Below are positions 10,663 to 21,667 of a stretch of DNA of 64,000 bases, one piece after another. A model generated the notes under the pieces. That model was given only the letters and a program-made list of their open reading frames with translations. It was not told the origin of the DNA and did not search any database. Positions within the stretch are counted from its first letter, which is position 1, and every line of letters begins with the position of its first letter. The position numbers were made by a program, and so were the translations under genes. The DNA is from Nemania diffusa (taxonomy: Eukaryota; Ascomycota; Sordariomycetes; Xylariales; Xylariaceae): NCBI GenBank assembly GCA_038501195.1, contig JBBPUQ010000004.1, forward strand, positions 5,346,001 through 5,410,000, in the 5' to 3' direction.

Positions 10663-11160
10663 GATGGGTTGAAGGGTGAGCCGGCTATAAACGGCTAGGT
10701 ACTAAATGAGACAATATGGATGTAAACCAAAGGTCAGAAACAGTTTGGTACGTCTACGGGTAGCTAGCCCACCCCGTGCACATATTATATATTAGGTACC
10801 TACGTGGTAGGTATGTGCCCGCCTAGTCTTGGCATAAGGGATAATAACACTTTTGAGGTGTTCCAATGTTGGATGTCTGTTGAGGGTCATTGCATGCATG
10901 CGCATGCATAAATGACATGAGGCTGTCACAGTAGGATCCAACCGGATGCCTAATGTAACCAAATACTAACGGTACCTACCCCTTTGTATTTATCGATGTG
11001 TCATGTCATTCATCACTTGCGCAGAGCCCCAAAGTGTGCCTCTCGTTTTCTGCTTTTCCCCTCAAGGTGGCCGGCCCTGCTGCCTCTTTCACACTATTCC
11101 CTTAGACTTTGACAACCACTGCAGCCAGCTAGCCACAAGTACAGACAAGACAATACGAAA
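10663..11160. promoter_or_regulatory. Divergent promoter region, MFS and DUF4267-like genes
   Basis: About 500 bp between two outward-facing genes. At about 10891-10918 there is a near-palindrome built on GCATGC-ATGC-GCATGC flanked by TCATT and AAATGA. GTAGGTA-type words occur at about 10793-10815 and 10972-10980. No clear TATA box is seen. Control by the palindrome is inference. Confidence 0.45.
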
Positions 11161-11577
11161 ATGGATAAGAGATTCAGCCTCCGGCACATCCCAGCCCTCT
11201 ATTTTGCTTTCGCCAACTGTGTAGGGCTGGTTATGACACCCCTCAAAGGCAGCGGCGCCGTCATGGAGCTCTACGGCTTCCCGCCTCACATATCCACGAT
11301 CCCCGAGACCTGGCCCGTCTGGCAGGCAGGCCAGGGACGAACAATCCTGCTCGGTCTCATGATGCACTACTTCTACTGGCGCGGCCAGTACGCCGAGTGC
11401 GATGCCCTCTTGATGGGCGTCGCCGTCTTGGGCATCAACGACTACTTGACGCTCCGTGACCATGGCAATCAGCTCTGGGCGTGGTCTCGCATCATCTTCT
11501 CCATCGCCTTTGCCTCGACCGGCTACTTTGGCTGGACCCAGGGTAAAACCCGCGCCAAGGCCGCTTACACAAACTGA
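11161..11577 (+). CDS. Small integral membrane protein, DUF4267-like
   Basis: A single-exon protein of 138 residues with about four hydrophobic segments (near residues 12-28, 60-75, 82-98 and 108-125). The GxGRxxxLGL-type segment (AGQGRTILLGLM) and the later acidic helix start (GINDYLTLRDHG) resemble the DUF4267 family, which has no known biochemical role. The ATG at 11161 is preceded by AAA, a good fungal context. Such small membrane proteins are often found beside oxidoreductases and exporters in fungal accessory clusters; the link here is by position only. An antisense frame of similar length overlaps it and was rejected. Confidence 0.75.
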   Translation: MDKRFSLRHIPALYFAFANCVGLVMTPLKGSGAVMELYGFPPHISTIPETWPVWQAGQGRTILLGLMMHYFYWRGQYAECDALLMGVAVLGINDYLTLRDHGNQLWAWSRIIFSIAFASTGYFGWTQGKTRAKAAYTN

Positions 11578-12939
11578 TATCCTCTGCTTTTCTCCCGTCA
11601 GATAAGCCAGACAATGGTGGTCCAACGGGGGTATGGGCGCATCACATGCAGTTACTGCTGTTCGGCAGCATGTGATTCGTCAAGGAGGTCATCAGTCTTG
11701 ACGGACATTGCACATCAATTTCCCGCTGGTTGTAGCAAATTGTTCACAGGCGCAGAAACATGAGTTGCCTTGCCTCGCCTTCAATATAATTTGTGCCACC
11801 TCAGTTTGCGTTCAACCGCTCTTCTGTATCATGAACATCCCTACTCTGTTAAGATGAGGTAGTGTGGGTTTTTTGGTCCTTTTTCTTTTTCTTTTCTTTT
11901 TTTGTAAAACCCGCCTATAACAGTAGAGCGAGGTACATACATACTAGCTTAGGTATTCCCCTCTTTGATCCTTGCCCGCGCAAAGTCCTAGGAGTATTTG
12001 TTATTTGTGCTACAGAAACTTAGGAATGTAACAGATTTTACACTTGATCCAAATACCTAACAGCATCATACTGCGTAATTGTCTCCTTGCCAGCTACTTT
12101 TAGTCCTGTGTCCATCTCAGTGTGTTAATCGGTCCACAGTGGCTAACTAAGTCTGTCTAAGCACTTACTTGTGTCTGCTAGAAGTAGCTACTTAAAGTAC
12201 TTAACCCAGGCAGACGCATCAGATAAGGCCCTGTTAGCTAACGGGTACCTGCACATATAGATCGACTCCTACCAGAGGTGTCAAGGTAGTGTAGTAGTAG
12301 CATTACAGGTGCTTGCCAGATACAGTAGGTGAGGGCCGGTGGGAATGGAACTCCACACACACGCAGCACTCGCTGTTGGTAGGTAGTGCATGTTGGCGAA
12401 GTGCCTCTTCTCAGCACGATTGCTACACACACGCCAATAAACCGCCTTCTCTCTGCTGTGATTGGACAGCCAGATACAGACACGCTAAGTCTACCTGCCT
12501 GTCCACGCAAAAGTGACGGGCTCTACTTTCGCTTCTCAATACACTGTGATAGTAGACGTCGGGCATCCTTGGCACACATCTTACCAGCACCCCAGCGACG
12601 CCATCAGCCCACTCGCTCGCTGAATAACCGCTCTTCTTGATCATCACCCATTCCAGGCTCCGCCAAGCTAGCACCAGAGAATGGCCTTGCAACCAACTTA
12701 CAAGAAGGCCAAAGAACCTATATGCGCGTTGGGGTGATGCTTCCAGTTAGTTAAACGAGACGGAGGCCCGCTTGCAGAGTGATGAAAACAGTACCTGTAT
12801 ATCACTGTCTTCTGTGTAATATTGTGCATATATCCCGCCGGCACCGCTAGTGCGCGGCGTGCAACTGATGGTTGTTCAAATTTAATATACTCTGCAAAAT
12901 CGCCCGGCAGGTCGCGACGTGCAATACTAGCCTCGAATC
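11578..12939. other. Intergenic region upstream of the P450 gene
   Basis: About 1.36 kb. It starts with the 3' flank of the DUF4267-like gene and a T-rich tract at about 11870-11905. Several short overlapping frames at 12240-12690 on both strands show no motif and look like chance. The right end should be the P450 promoter. No transposon or RNA gene is recognised. Confidence 0.5.
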
Positions 12940-15120
12940 ATGTCGCTTTCTTCAGTGCTTCCTGGCCTGATCTGGGCTACCAGCGTCGGCAGTCTGGTCA
13001 TGGTGGTCTGGACAATATCTGAATGGGCTCTCGCCATGTGGAAAGATGACATTAAGACTAGACGTTGTACTGCCTTGTCCAGTCCACTTCTAGTCCTGCA
13101 GTTCCTCAAGTCTCGATTGAGAGCAATGGCCTTCGTCTTTCAGGGGCCAGCAATCATTCAAGCAGCATACCAAGAGGTAGTCGATACCTAGTGATAGTGC
13201 CCAAGCCATCTTTCCAGCTCAAGAGGATGAATGAAGGTAGACATGATAGCTAATCTTTCTGTTTCGTCGCAGTCCAATGGTGCTCCCTTTTTTGTAAAGA
13301 CTCCAAGCAACACCATCGTCTTGGTCTCAGACTGGGATCGCATCAAGGAAATCAATGCGGCCCCGGAAGGCACACTCTCCTTGCTGGCGGCGGCTAAAGA
13401 TATCCTACAACCAAAGCACACAATGAGCGGTTTTGATTGGAATGCCACGCGCGGATCTGATGGCGCCCCGTTACAAATGACCCTACGAAGCCGTCTTGCT
13501 GGCTATCTACCAGTACTCCTCCCTGAGATACGTCGTGACCTAGCCACTTTCATTGACCAGCGCATCGGCTCCCTACCGACGATGAAATGTAAGTAGGGCT
13601 ACAATGGGATTAGGAGGGAATCAATTCTACTCATCTTAAAAGCCCTCACTACTATTCCATAATACACCCAGCTGATCGTGGTATAGCGGGCGAGGCGCAA
13701 GGGCCGATTTTCCCCATCATCTTAGAAGCTGTGGCCCGGTCCAATGCCCGCGCGTTTTTCGGGCCAGAACTATGTATGAAATTTCCGAGCCCGGGCCCCG
13801 GCGTGTTGCATGAAATCTCATACACTCAGTTACTAACAATGGCGTGCTGTAGCGCAGAATCAAGAGTTCTTGATAGCCAGCATCAAAACAATAGAACAGA
13901 CTTTGATTATGGCCGAGATCTTACGGGTGGTTCCTACTCTCCTTTTGCCGTAAGTGAGAACTATGTTCTTGCTTGACTGACGTTGGGAAACCCCTCGGTA
14001 TTAGCTCTAAATCTAACACAGCTATAGCTACGTAGGACAGTTCTTATCAAACCGCCTGAACGCTAGTAAAATCATGAACGCGGCGTTGACAGACTTGGTC
14101 GCGCAGAGATTCCAAGATCGAGATCTACGCAATAGAGGGCACAATGCTCCTAAATACGACGACTGTATCCAATGGATCATGGACCATTGCCCGAAGCATA
14201 GTCCATGGGGTGTGACTCGGATCGTTCACGAGCTAATCGCCGTCTGGTTCGGGTCTGTCCATATCGCATCAACCACAGCATGTGCTGCGGTATTTGATCT
14301 TTGTGATCACCCTGATCTAGTAGATATCTTGCGTCAAGAAATCGAACACACGGGGTGGGCTAAGTTCGATGAGTCAAGCGGCCAGATACTTCCGCTAATG
14401 GACAGCTTTATGAAGGAGTCGGCCCGCCTCAACCCGATCGAATCAGGTACGGTAGAAAGATACTCAAAATTCCCGTACATGTCTAACCAATCTCACAAAC
14501 TAACCATGTTAAAACCTGACTACTAGTTAGCACCCGCCGCAAGGTTTTGAAGCCCTTTCACTTCTCGGACGGAACTACGGTGCAACCGGGGGATTGGATT
14601 TGCTCCGCTCCTGGGGCAATGAATAGGAATCCCGTTGTCTGGTCCGAGCCAGACGAGTTCTACCCTTTCCGATTCGTCTCGCAAGAAGCATTTCAGCATG
14701 CCAAGACATACTTGAAAGACCCATCCTGCACCTCGGCGTTGCCTCTGTCAAGCGACCAATTCAAGATTCCCGAGGCCGGAAAGGCGACCCCGTACACCGA
14801 CATCTCGGACTGGCAGCAATGGGGAACTGGGAAAGGATCATGGTAAGTCGGCCCGGGCTCAAACACTATCGTTCAAAATGCATTCTCGATGTTGACGCTG
14901 GACATCTAGTACTGGGAGGTGGTACGCATCTGCGGCTCTGAAAGTTATTATAGGTTTGCTCATTATGGAATACGACTTCACACTTGTAGACCCCGCGGCT
15001 GAACGATACTTTTCTTGGCGCACCTTCAAGTATCCCTACGCAAGCACAAATGTTGCCATCCGTCCAAGGGAGAATGTTTCGAAGAAAGGCCGTAACGAGT
15101 CGTGCAATCACTCCCTATGA
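12940..15120 (+). CDS. Cytochrome P450 monooxygenase, seven exons
   Basis: Joined exons 12940-13176, 13273-13588, 13672-13773, 13853-13949, 14022-14446, 14527-14842 and 14910-15120 give 567 residues without a stop. An N-terminal membrane anchor spans about residues 6-34. The ExxR motif of helix K is ESAR (383-386). The PERF-like stretch is YPFRF. The haem loop reads WGTGKGSCTGR, with Cys498 split by intron 6; the usual Phe seven residues before Cys is replaced, here by Trp. Introns have good branch sites, for example TTACTAAC in intron 3. The acceptor of intron 4 may be at 14021 or 14027; both keep frame. The overall pattern resembles fungal P450s related to ent-kaurene oxidase, often found in terpenoid clusters. 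No terpene cyclase is visible nearby. Substrate unknown. Confidence 0.9.
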
Positions 15121-16003
15121 TTCGTATTACGGTCACAGCCAAGTGTGGGGGAAAGGTTTAACCAGTGTAACTACTCCAAGCAGCAGTGCCCATATAACGT
15201 AGCCGAAAATAAGGACTTTTTATTTAATGAATATCTCTGAATACTGCTTTTCTCGGCGGCTAGGCCCATGTTAGTCTTTTTTATAGCTAATCGGGCAAAT
15301 GCCGGTAAATCTGGCGTCGAAGTCACTTACTAAACCGCTAGCGATACTTAACCTATGCGTAGCTAAAACAACCTCTTAACTTCAATACATCAGAAATACA
15401 TCAAAAGTGAAGCTATCACGATGCCGTTTTATAGTAAAAAAATGCCTATTGAATGGCGTATTTGAAGTAACTGGTAATTCTACGTTCTTCAGCAAGACCG
15501 CATAGAACACGGCATACTAAAAACCACCCTGTTCTATAGACTTGATAGAAGACCTTCTCGTGATGAGATCACCCACTCTTAGCAAATTTTAACCAAGGAG
15601 CAAAAAGAGGGGATTATATACATCAAGAGCTCTAGGACTTGCTCCTTTGTATAATACATCTAGCTTGTAGCGTAGCTAATAGTCCAAGGGAATATTTCGC
15701 ACTGTCTGTTTTTTTTCCCTCGGGAATCTGATTGATCAGATTAAGCAAATCCAAGGGCAGCATAGAACTTGAAAAACTTTAGTATTTCTAGAACTAAAGA
15801 AATAAGCAATGTTTTTTTTCTAAACCGCGCTAATAATATAAAATAAACATTATTAATAGTATATAATAATAAAGCACGTTTACTAACAAATAAGCACCTT
15901 TACCCTTCCCATCTAATCTGGCATCTAGGTAGGTAGTCTGGGCCATTAGTCTTTCTCATCGAAACTACTACTATCAACCACGCTGTATTTGTTTTGCCAC
16001 AAA
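15121..16003. other. AT-rich intergenic region before the FunK1 kinase gene
   Basis: About 880 bp. From about 15180 to 15900 the DNA is AT-rich with stops in all frames and looks like a decayed repeat. A T8 tract near 15710 and another near 15812 stand out. The kinase promoter must lie at the right end, where the base composition becomes balanced again and a GTAGGTAG word occurs (about 15927). Confidence 0.5.
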
Positions 16004-18277
16004 ATGGCCCTTACAGAGCACCAGATCAAACTTATTTCGGAACACCCGCTCGATGATACGCTTGACCACGTTCGAGACAAATTGCGCGACGACGCCGACG
16101 ACCTGCGGCAGGAAGATATCACAACCCTTTTAGGAGCTCTTGTTGTATCTTCTGCAGCATTCAGCCTTCCTTCTCCCGACGGAAGTAGCAACGTGGCATT
16201 TAAACTATTGCCCATAATACAGCATGTTCTAGGAGGCGTGGTAAAGCTCGACCAATTTCGTCCTCTCGTCCGCCATGTTGTCGACAAATCCCCCGACGCC
16301 ATCATTTGGGCTGCAGTTTTTAGCCTTATCAACGTTCTCGGTTCGTTCACCCCCCCTTTATTCAGCATTCCCCCGACATTCAAAGGAACGATTATTAAGA
16401 CTAGCTTGGATAGCGAAACACGCGACATCGTCGAAGGAGAGCTCTTCGAAGAGATAAAAAAATGCACGTTCCGCAATGTGGGAAGATTTTGCGACAAGTT
16501 CTTCGAACCCAAGAGCTGGCGCAAAGAACAGAAAGCGATGCTGGAAGGGATTATGACAGCACACGACGGAAAGAAATGGACAGATTTTCCGACTACCCCT
16601 GACGAAAAGCCGGTCTGGGACTGGCTTTGCTCTCTGGAAGAGCACTTCTTGGCCGATGCACCGTACAAGCTTTATACCACCAACCAGTTCAAGGAACGGA
16701 AAGGCCAGATGGATCTCTTCTTGCAAACGCCAGCTACGGAAGCGAGCAGCACCTTTTGGTACAAGAACGTCCTCGTTATTGGAGAGCAAAAGAAGTTATA
16801 CGATACTAGCAGGTTCAAGGCGGATCTCCTTCAACTTACGCGCCATGTGCGAGGTATCTTCGCCGACCAGCCGACACGCCGATTTGTCTACGCGTTTTCC
16901 TTCTGCGCTTCTAAGATGGAGCTCTGGGTTTTCGATCGGTCTGGGGCGTACAGCTCAGGGCCATTCGACATTCACGACGAGCCAGATAAGTTTGCGCGCG
17001 CTTTTGTTGGGTATACCACGATGGATAACGATGCGATGGGCCTGGACACTTTCATTAAGCGAGAGAACGGTCATTGCTATGTCATATTAGATGACGTAAA
17101 CGGCAAAGAAACAAAGGTTAGGCTAAACGAAGCAATGGTCAGGCAGAAGGCCATCGTATGTAGCGGGACTACGTGCTATAAGACCCAAAATAGCCACGTT
17201 GCTAAGTTCTCTTGGACGTCGGATAAGCGGAAATTAGAAGTTGAACAACTAAACCTAGCAGAAGGAAAGGGTGTCAAAGGGGTAGCCAGAGTGGTAGCGC
17301 ATCGTCAGATCACTACTATTGCAGAGATGCGGCAGGGACTGGAGTTCCCAAAGCCTCACAAGTTCCGGGATGACGCCGTTCACTTTGACGATCCACGATC
17401 GGCCGTGGTAAGCTCGAACACATTAGGCAACAAGCGCAAGTTATCATCCGACCACACGTCCGATAACGTGTCCGGACCTAAGAGGCGGCGGTCTAACAGT
17501 CAGAAGGCGAAGCTGGCTACGGGGTTCAGTGACCAGCTGTCGATCGGCAACACCAAGCCGAGCCGGTACACGCCTAGCGAGGACCTATGGGACAATAAGA
17601 TCTATTCCTGCCTCGTTATCTCACCGGCCGGCCGTGTCATTAGCGACTTTAAAACAACTAAAGAACTGTTGGAGTCGATGCGAGATGCAATCAAGGCACA
17701 CCAGTCTCTCTACATAACTGGCAACATTCTCCATCGGGACATCTCTTCAAATAACATTATTATCACGGAGCCAGAAACGGCGGATGGCTTCAAGGGCATG
17801 CTTATCGACCTTGATCTGGCGAAGGCGAGAGACAGCGGCCCGAGCGGAGCGCACCACCAGACTGGCACGATGCAGTTTATGGCAGTAGAGGTGCTGTGCA
17901 CGGCCGACCACACCTACCGCCACGATCTCGAGTCGTTCTTCTACGTCCTGCTTTGGATGTGCGCGCGTCAATCATGGAGTAATGGATTTGCCAATGAAGA
18001 GAGGCCTCCCAAGGAGAGCCTTCTTCGGAGATGGGAAATCGGCAGCTTCGAGTATATTGCAATGGCTAAAGAAGGCGACATGACTGTGAACGGGCTAGAA
18101 CGCATTGTGGGCGAATTCCCAGAAGCATTGGATGTTGTTAAGCCGCTCTGTCTGAAAATCAGGTCGATATTGTTTGGTGATACAGCGAGACTGAGCTTTG
18201 GAACCCCGGCTGGAGATCCAGACCAACTTTACAGACCCATGATAGCCGCCTACGATGAGGCTATCAGCAAGATCTAG
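16004..18277 (+). CDS. FunK1-type fungal protein kinase with PD-(D/E)XK nuclease-like N-terminal half
   Basis: A single exon of 757 residues; the ATG at 16004 has AAA before it and is the first ATG of the frame. The kinase half is of the fungal FunK1 type: VAKFSW supplies the beta-3 Lys (about 401), an acidic helix follows, the catalytic loop is HRDISSNN (577-584), the metal motif is DLD (602-604) instead of DFG, then GTMQFMAVEVL and HDLESFFYVLLWM. The N-terminal half is helical to about 220 and then shows GQMDLFL (Asp237) followed by VLVIGEQKK (Glu261-x-Lys263), the spacing of a PD-(D/E)XK nuclease core. Lys/Arg-rich NKRKL and PKRRRS (about 477-496) suggest nuclear import. Nuclease-plus-kinase fusions include effector-like and spore-killer-like proteins; that role here is inference. 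Confidence 0.85.
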   Translation: MALTEHQIKLISEHPLDDTLDHVRDKLRDDADDLRQEDITTLLGALVVSSAAFSLPSPDGSSNVAFKLLPIIQHVLGGVVKLDQFRPLVRHVVDKSPDAIIWAAVFSLINVLGSFTPPLFSIPPTFKGTIIKTSLDSETRDIVEGELFEEIKKCTFRNVGRFCDKFFEPKSWRKEQKAMLEGIMTAHDGKKWTDFPTTPDEKPVWDWLCSLEEHFLADAPYKLYTTNQFKERKGQMDLFLQTPATEASSTFWYKNVLVIGEQKKLYDTSRFKADLLQLTRHVRGIFADQPTRRFVYAFSFCASKMELWVFDRSGAYSSGPFDIHDEPDKFARAFVGYTTMDNDAMGLDTFIKRENGHCYVILDDVNGKETKVRLNEAMVRQKAIVCSGTTCYKTQNSHVAKFSWTSDKRKLEVEQLNLAEGKGVKGVARVVAHRQITTIAEMRQGLEFPKPHKFRDDAVHFDDPRSAVVSSNTLGNKRKLSSDHTSDNVSGPKRRRSNSQKAKLATGFSDQLSIGNTKPSRYTPSEDLWDNKIYSCLVISPAGRVISDFKTTKELLESMRDAIKAHQSLYITGNILHRDISSNNIIITEPETADGFKGMLIDLDLAKARDSGPSGAHHQTGTMQFMAVEVLCTADHTYRHDLESFFYVLLWMCARQSWSNGFANEERPPKESLLRRWEIGSFEYIAMAKEGDMTVNGLERIVGEFPEALDVVKPLCLKIRSILFGDTARLSFGTPAGDPDQLYRPMIAAYDEAISKI

Positions 18278-19014
18278 AGGATAATTGGGTTCTCTAGCTG
18301 TGGCGAGGGGTGCTGTGCTACGCATTTGACTACAGTTGAATGTAGTATCCAAAGACAAAATCCCGGGGTGAGCTGCGCTTGAAGCAGGTGTGACGACCTC
18401 TATATGCTAAGACAGATAGATCCTGGCCTATACTGGTAGTAAAAGGGGTTGGGTTTGTTCGACAAGAATTATAAATCGTATCTGATACACTGAGCAAAGA
18501 ATTGTGCGTTCACTAAGTCGTCAGGAGATACGTCCGATACAGTTAATTCCAACACACATACCTAGAAGACAGAACAGACAATCAGAACAATTGCACTCAA
18601 TAATCATCTTGACTGAAATCTGACAGGTTGTCTGTGGCTATGTTCACGTTTTATATCTTTGCGCTTATATTTTATTGTTTGTCGAGCGGCAGGTCTTGCA
18701 AGCTACTATCTAGGTATGGTGTGGCTCAGGTTGCGTTTCCTTATTTAGACTAGATCTACTAGATAGAGTTTATTGGGGCTTATCGGTACTTAGATAGGTA
18801 CCCAACTACACACCAGCCACCTATGCCCCACTGTTATCTAGCTTTACTAGCCTCAACCTAGCATGAAATTTTCTTTTCTCCAGCAAAAAAATTGGAAGCT
18901 TTCACCCAAGCAGTTTCCTGGTCGCAACACGTTCAATTGGCGAACCAACATTCTTTCCTGCCACAAGAGAAGCTACGCAGGGACTAGGACCGACATTGGA
19001 AACATCCTGCAGTT
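18278..19014. other. Intergenic region between the FunK1 kinase and NOP58 genes
   Basis: About 740 bp with the 3' flank of the kinase gene and the NOP58 promoter. A short frame beginning at 18863 runs into NOP58 exon 1 out of frame and is not accepted. GTAGGTA/TAGGTA words cluster near 18708 and 18790. No other feature is seen. Confidence 0.5.
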
Positions 19015-21212
19015 ATGCCTCTATTCGTTCTTGCCGAAACGCCTGCGGGGTGAGCTCTTCTCCAGCTGTTGATAGTGTGACTTAGCTAACGCGACGATAG
19101 CTACGGTCTGTTCAAGGCCAAGGACAAGAAACTGCTCTCTCGCGATGACATCGCCGACCAGCTCTCCAGCGCCGAGGCCATCAACTCTATGTGAGTCCCG
19201 CGATACGTCCCGCGTTTTTTTTATTATTATTTTTTACCATCGGTTGCTAACTACTTGCAAGGCTATCGCTAAAGAAGATGGTCAAGTTCGAGGACTCGGC
19301 TCAAGCACTAAGCGAATACAGCTCTTTAACCGAGGGAAAGGTCACTCCTTTGCTACAGCAGCTCCTTGATGATATTAAAGAGGAGAGAAAAGCGTCCCTT
19401 GCTGTGGCGGACCCGAAGCTGGGTGCTGCCATTAACGTTCTCCCCGAACTTCAGATCTCGCCCGTATCCGACTCTTCTACAAATGACCTCTTCCGAGCAG
19501 TCAAGACATACCTCCCCGAGTTGTTCCCCGAACTCGATCCCGATTATCTCGGCAATATGGCACTAGCCCTATCGCACTCTATCTCCCGCCATAAGCTCAA
19601 GTTCTCCCCCGATAAAGTCGACATCATGATTGTGCAGGCTATTAAGCTACTGGACGACCTTGATAAAGAGCTAAACAACTACGCTATGAGAGTTAAGGAG
19701 TGGTACGGCTGGCATTTCCCCGAGATGGACCGAATTCTTAATGATAACTTGGCCTATGCTCGTGTGATATTGCACATGGGTATACGAGAGAACGCCGTCA
19801 ACACGGACCTCTCCGAAATCCTTCCCGAGGATCTGGAGGCCCGGGTCAAGGCCGCTGCCGAAGTTAGTATGGGCACTGAGATTGGTGAAGTCGACCTGGT
19901 AAACATCAAGCTCCTGGCCGAGCAGGTGGTCAGCTTTACAGAATATCGACAACAACTCTCACACTATCTCACATCGCGCATGAAGGCGCTCGCCCCCAAC
20001 ACCACCGAAATCCTCGGTGACCTGGTCGGTGCTCGTCTCATCGCCCATACTGGTTCCCTGATGAAGCTGGCCAAGAGTCCCGGTAGCACCATCCAGATTC
20101 TAGGTGCCGAGAAGGCTCTTTTCCGAGCCCTCAAGACGAAGCATGACACACCCAAATACGGTCTGATATATCACTCCTCACTCGTTGGGCAGGCCACTGG
20201 TAGAAATAAGGGCAAGATTGCTCGTTCGCTCTCCGCCAAGGCTGCCTTATGTCTCCGCGTGGATGCCCTGTCCGATCTTAGCACTGAAGGTCTCGATGGA
20301 GCTGAAATATCGATTGACGACGACGAGAGAGCGGACATGGGTATTAGACTACGCGCCAACCTTGAGGACAAACTCCGGAGATTAGAAGGGAAGCCTCTTA
20401 TTTCTAAAGGCGCCAGGATTGCACCTGTCGGTGCTACACCTTCTAAATTTGAGGTGAAGGCCAAGCGAAACTACAATGCCGATGCCGATGCGCCCGCCTC
20501 AGAATCCAAGAAGACAGCTTCAAAACCCTTAATACAAGAAGTCGAGGACACGCCAATGGCGGATGATGAGAGTGAAGAGGAGGAGGAGGAAGATTCAGAC
20601 GCCGAAATGAATGGCACAGAGAATGGTAAAGCTACCACATCCCCCCTCCACCCCTCCCCCATCATATATACACTTTCCGGCTACGCCAAGTCTATCCCTT
20701 TGGCCCCTAGGGAACAGTGGCAATCTTGGATTGTTGGCACAACAACTCAAGAAGACGGGGAAACACACAAGCAAGAGAATCATCAGAGAAATGTACTATT
20801 AGCTAACAATCAAATAGGAAACCACAAGGCGAAAAAGGAGAAGGAGGCCCGTAAAGAAAAACGGGGAGCCAAGAAATCCCGTGATGCCAGTGATGCGGCT
20901 GCACCCAGTACACCCGCTCCAGGCAGCAAACTATCCGAGGCGGATTATGCGCGGCTAGCAGAACAGGCTGGAATTTCGGTCAAGAAATTCAAGCGGAAGT
21001 TTGAGCGAGGTGACGTCAAGCTCGGCTCCGATGGATCCCCACAAGTGATCAGCAAGAAGGATATCAAGAAGCTGAAAAAGGAAGAGGCTAAGGCTGCTGC
21101 TGCTGCTGCTGCGGCCGAAGCCGAAGCATCTTCCCACAAGAAGCGAAAGCATACTGATGATGATGGCGAGAAGAAGAGCAAAAAGAAGTCTAAGAAGGAG
21201 AAGAGCTCTTAG
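19015..21212 (+). CDS. NOP58: Nucleolar protein 58, box C/D snoRNP core protein
   Basis: Exons 19015-19049, 19101-19190, 19262-20625 and 20818-21212 give 627 residues. Nop58 is a core protein of box C/D snoRNPs, needed for rRNA 2'-O-methylation and processing in the nucleolus. The N terminus [20 protein letters not shown] is recovered only after joining the first two exons. The NOSIC and Nop domains span roughly residues 160-400, with the conserved stretch around [18 protein letters not shown]. The C-terminal tail is rich in Lys, Glu and a short Ala run encoded by GCT repeats (about 21091-21113), ending [10 protein letters not shown]. Intron 3 (20626-20817) is 192 bp, free of stops and in frame; the GCTAAC branch site and TAG acceptor favour its removal. 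Confidence 0.95.
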
Positions 21213-21642
21213 ACTTGATTAATACTCTCATCATGTATTATCTTGCTAAAATGATGTTTTTGATCACAGTGGGCGGCGTTCCGGATCGCATACCAGATGG
21301 TGGTTATCGTATAGGAGTTGATTGGGTCTGTTACTAGTTGGTTGTTCAATTAAGCTACGCCTGGCAATACTTACATTAGTGAGGCTGGATACTTTGCGCA
21401 ATACATTGCCTCCCATTCCGAATCTTGCTACCTAGTTGGTCAATTCGGGTTGGAACGCATGAACGATGTAGGTAGAATGCGTCCTTTCATACGACGTAGT
21501 ACTGAGACAGGCATAATGTATGGTTGATTAAAGCAAGCTCTAGCCTCCCTGGACTGCATCTGTTCATGCAGGCTCTGAGAGCATCCTCTTTACGTACATG
21601 ATGTCAATTAATCCCACAACTTGACTTATTGACGGGCTATAT

Positions 21643-21667
21643 CGAACCTGTTATAATAACAGGTTCG
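21643..21667. repeat. Perfect 12-bp inverted repeat followed by a T-run
   Basis: Arms CGAACCTGTTAT and ATAACAGGTTCG are separated by one base, and GGGTTTTTTT follows directly. In RNA this would form a strong hairpin with a U tract. It lies about 430 bp after the NOP58 stop. Function unknown. Confidence 0.8.

Noticed and set aside
12240..12690. Several overlapping frames of 60-90 codons on both strands upstream of the P450
   Set aside because: Mutually overlapping, no motifs, consistent with chance.
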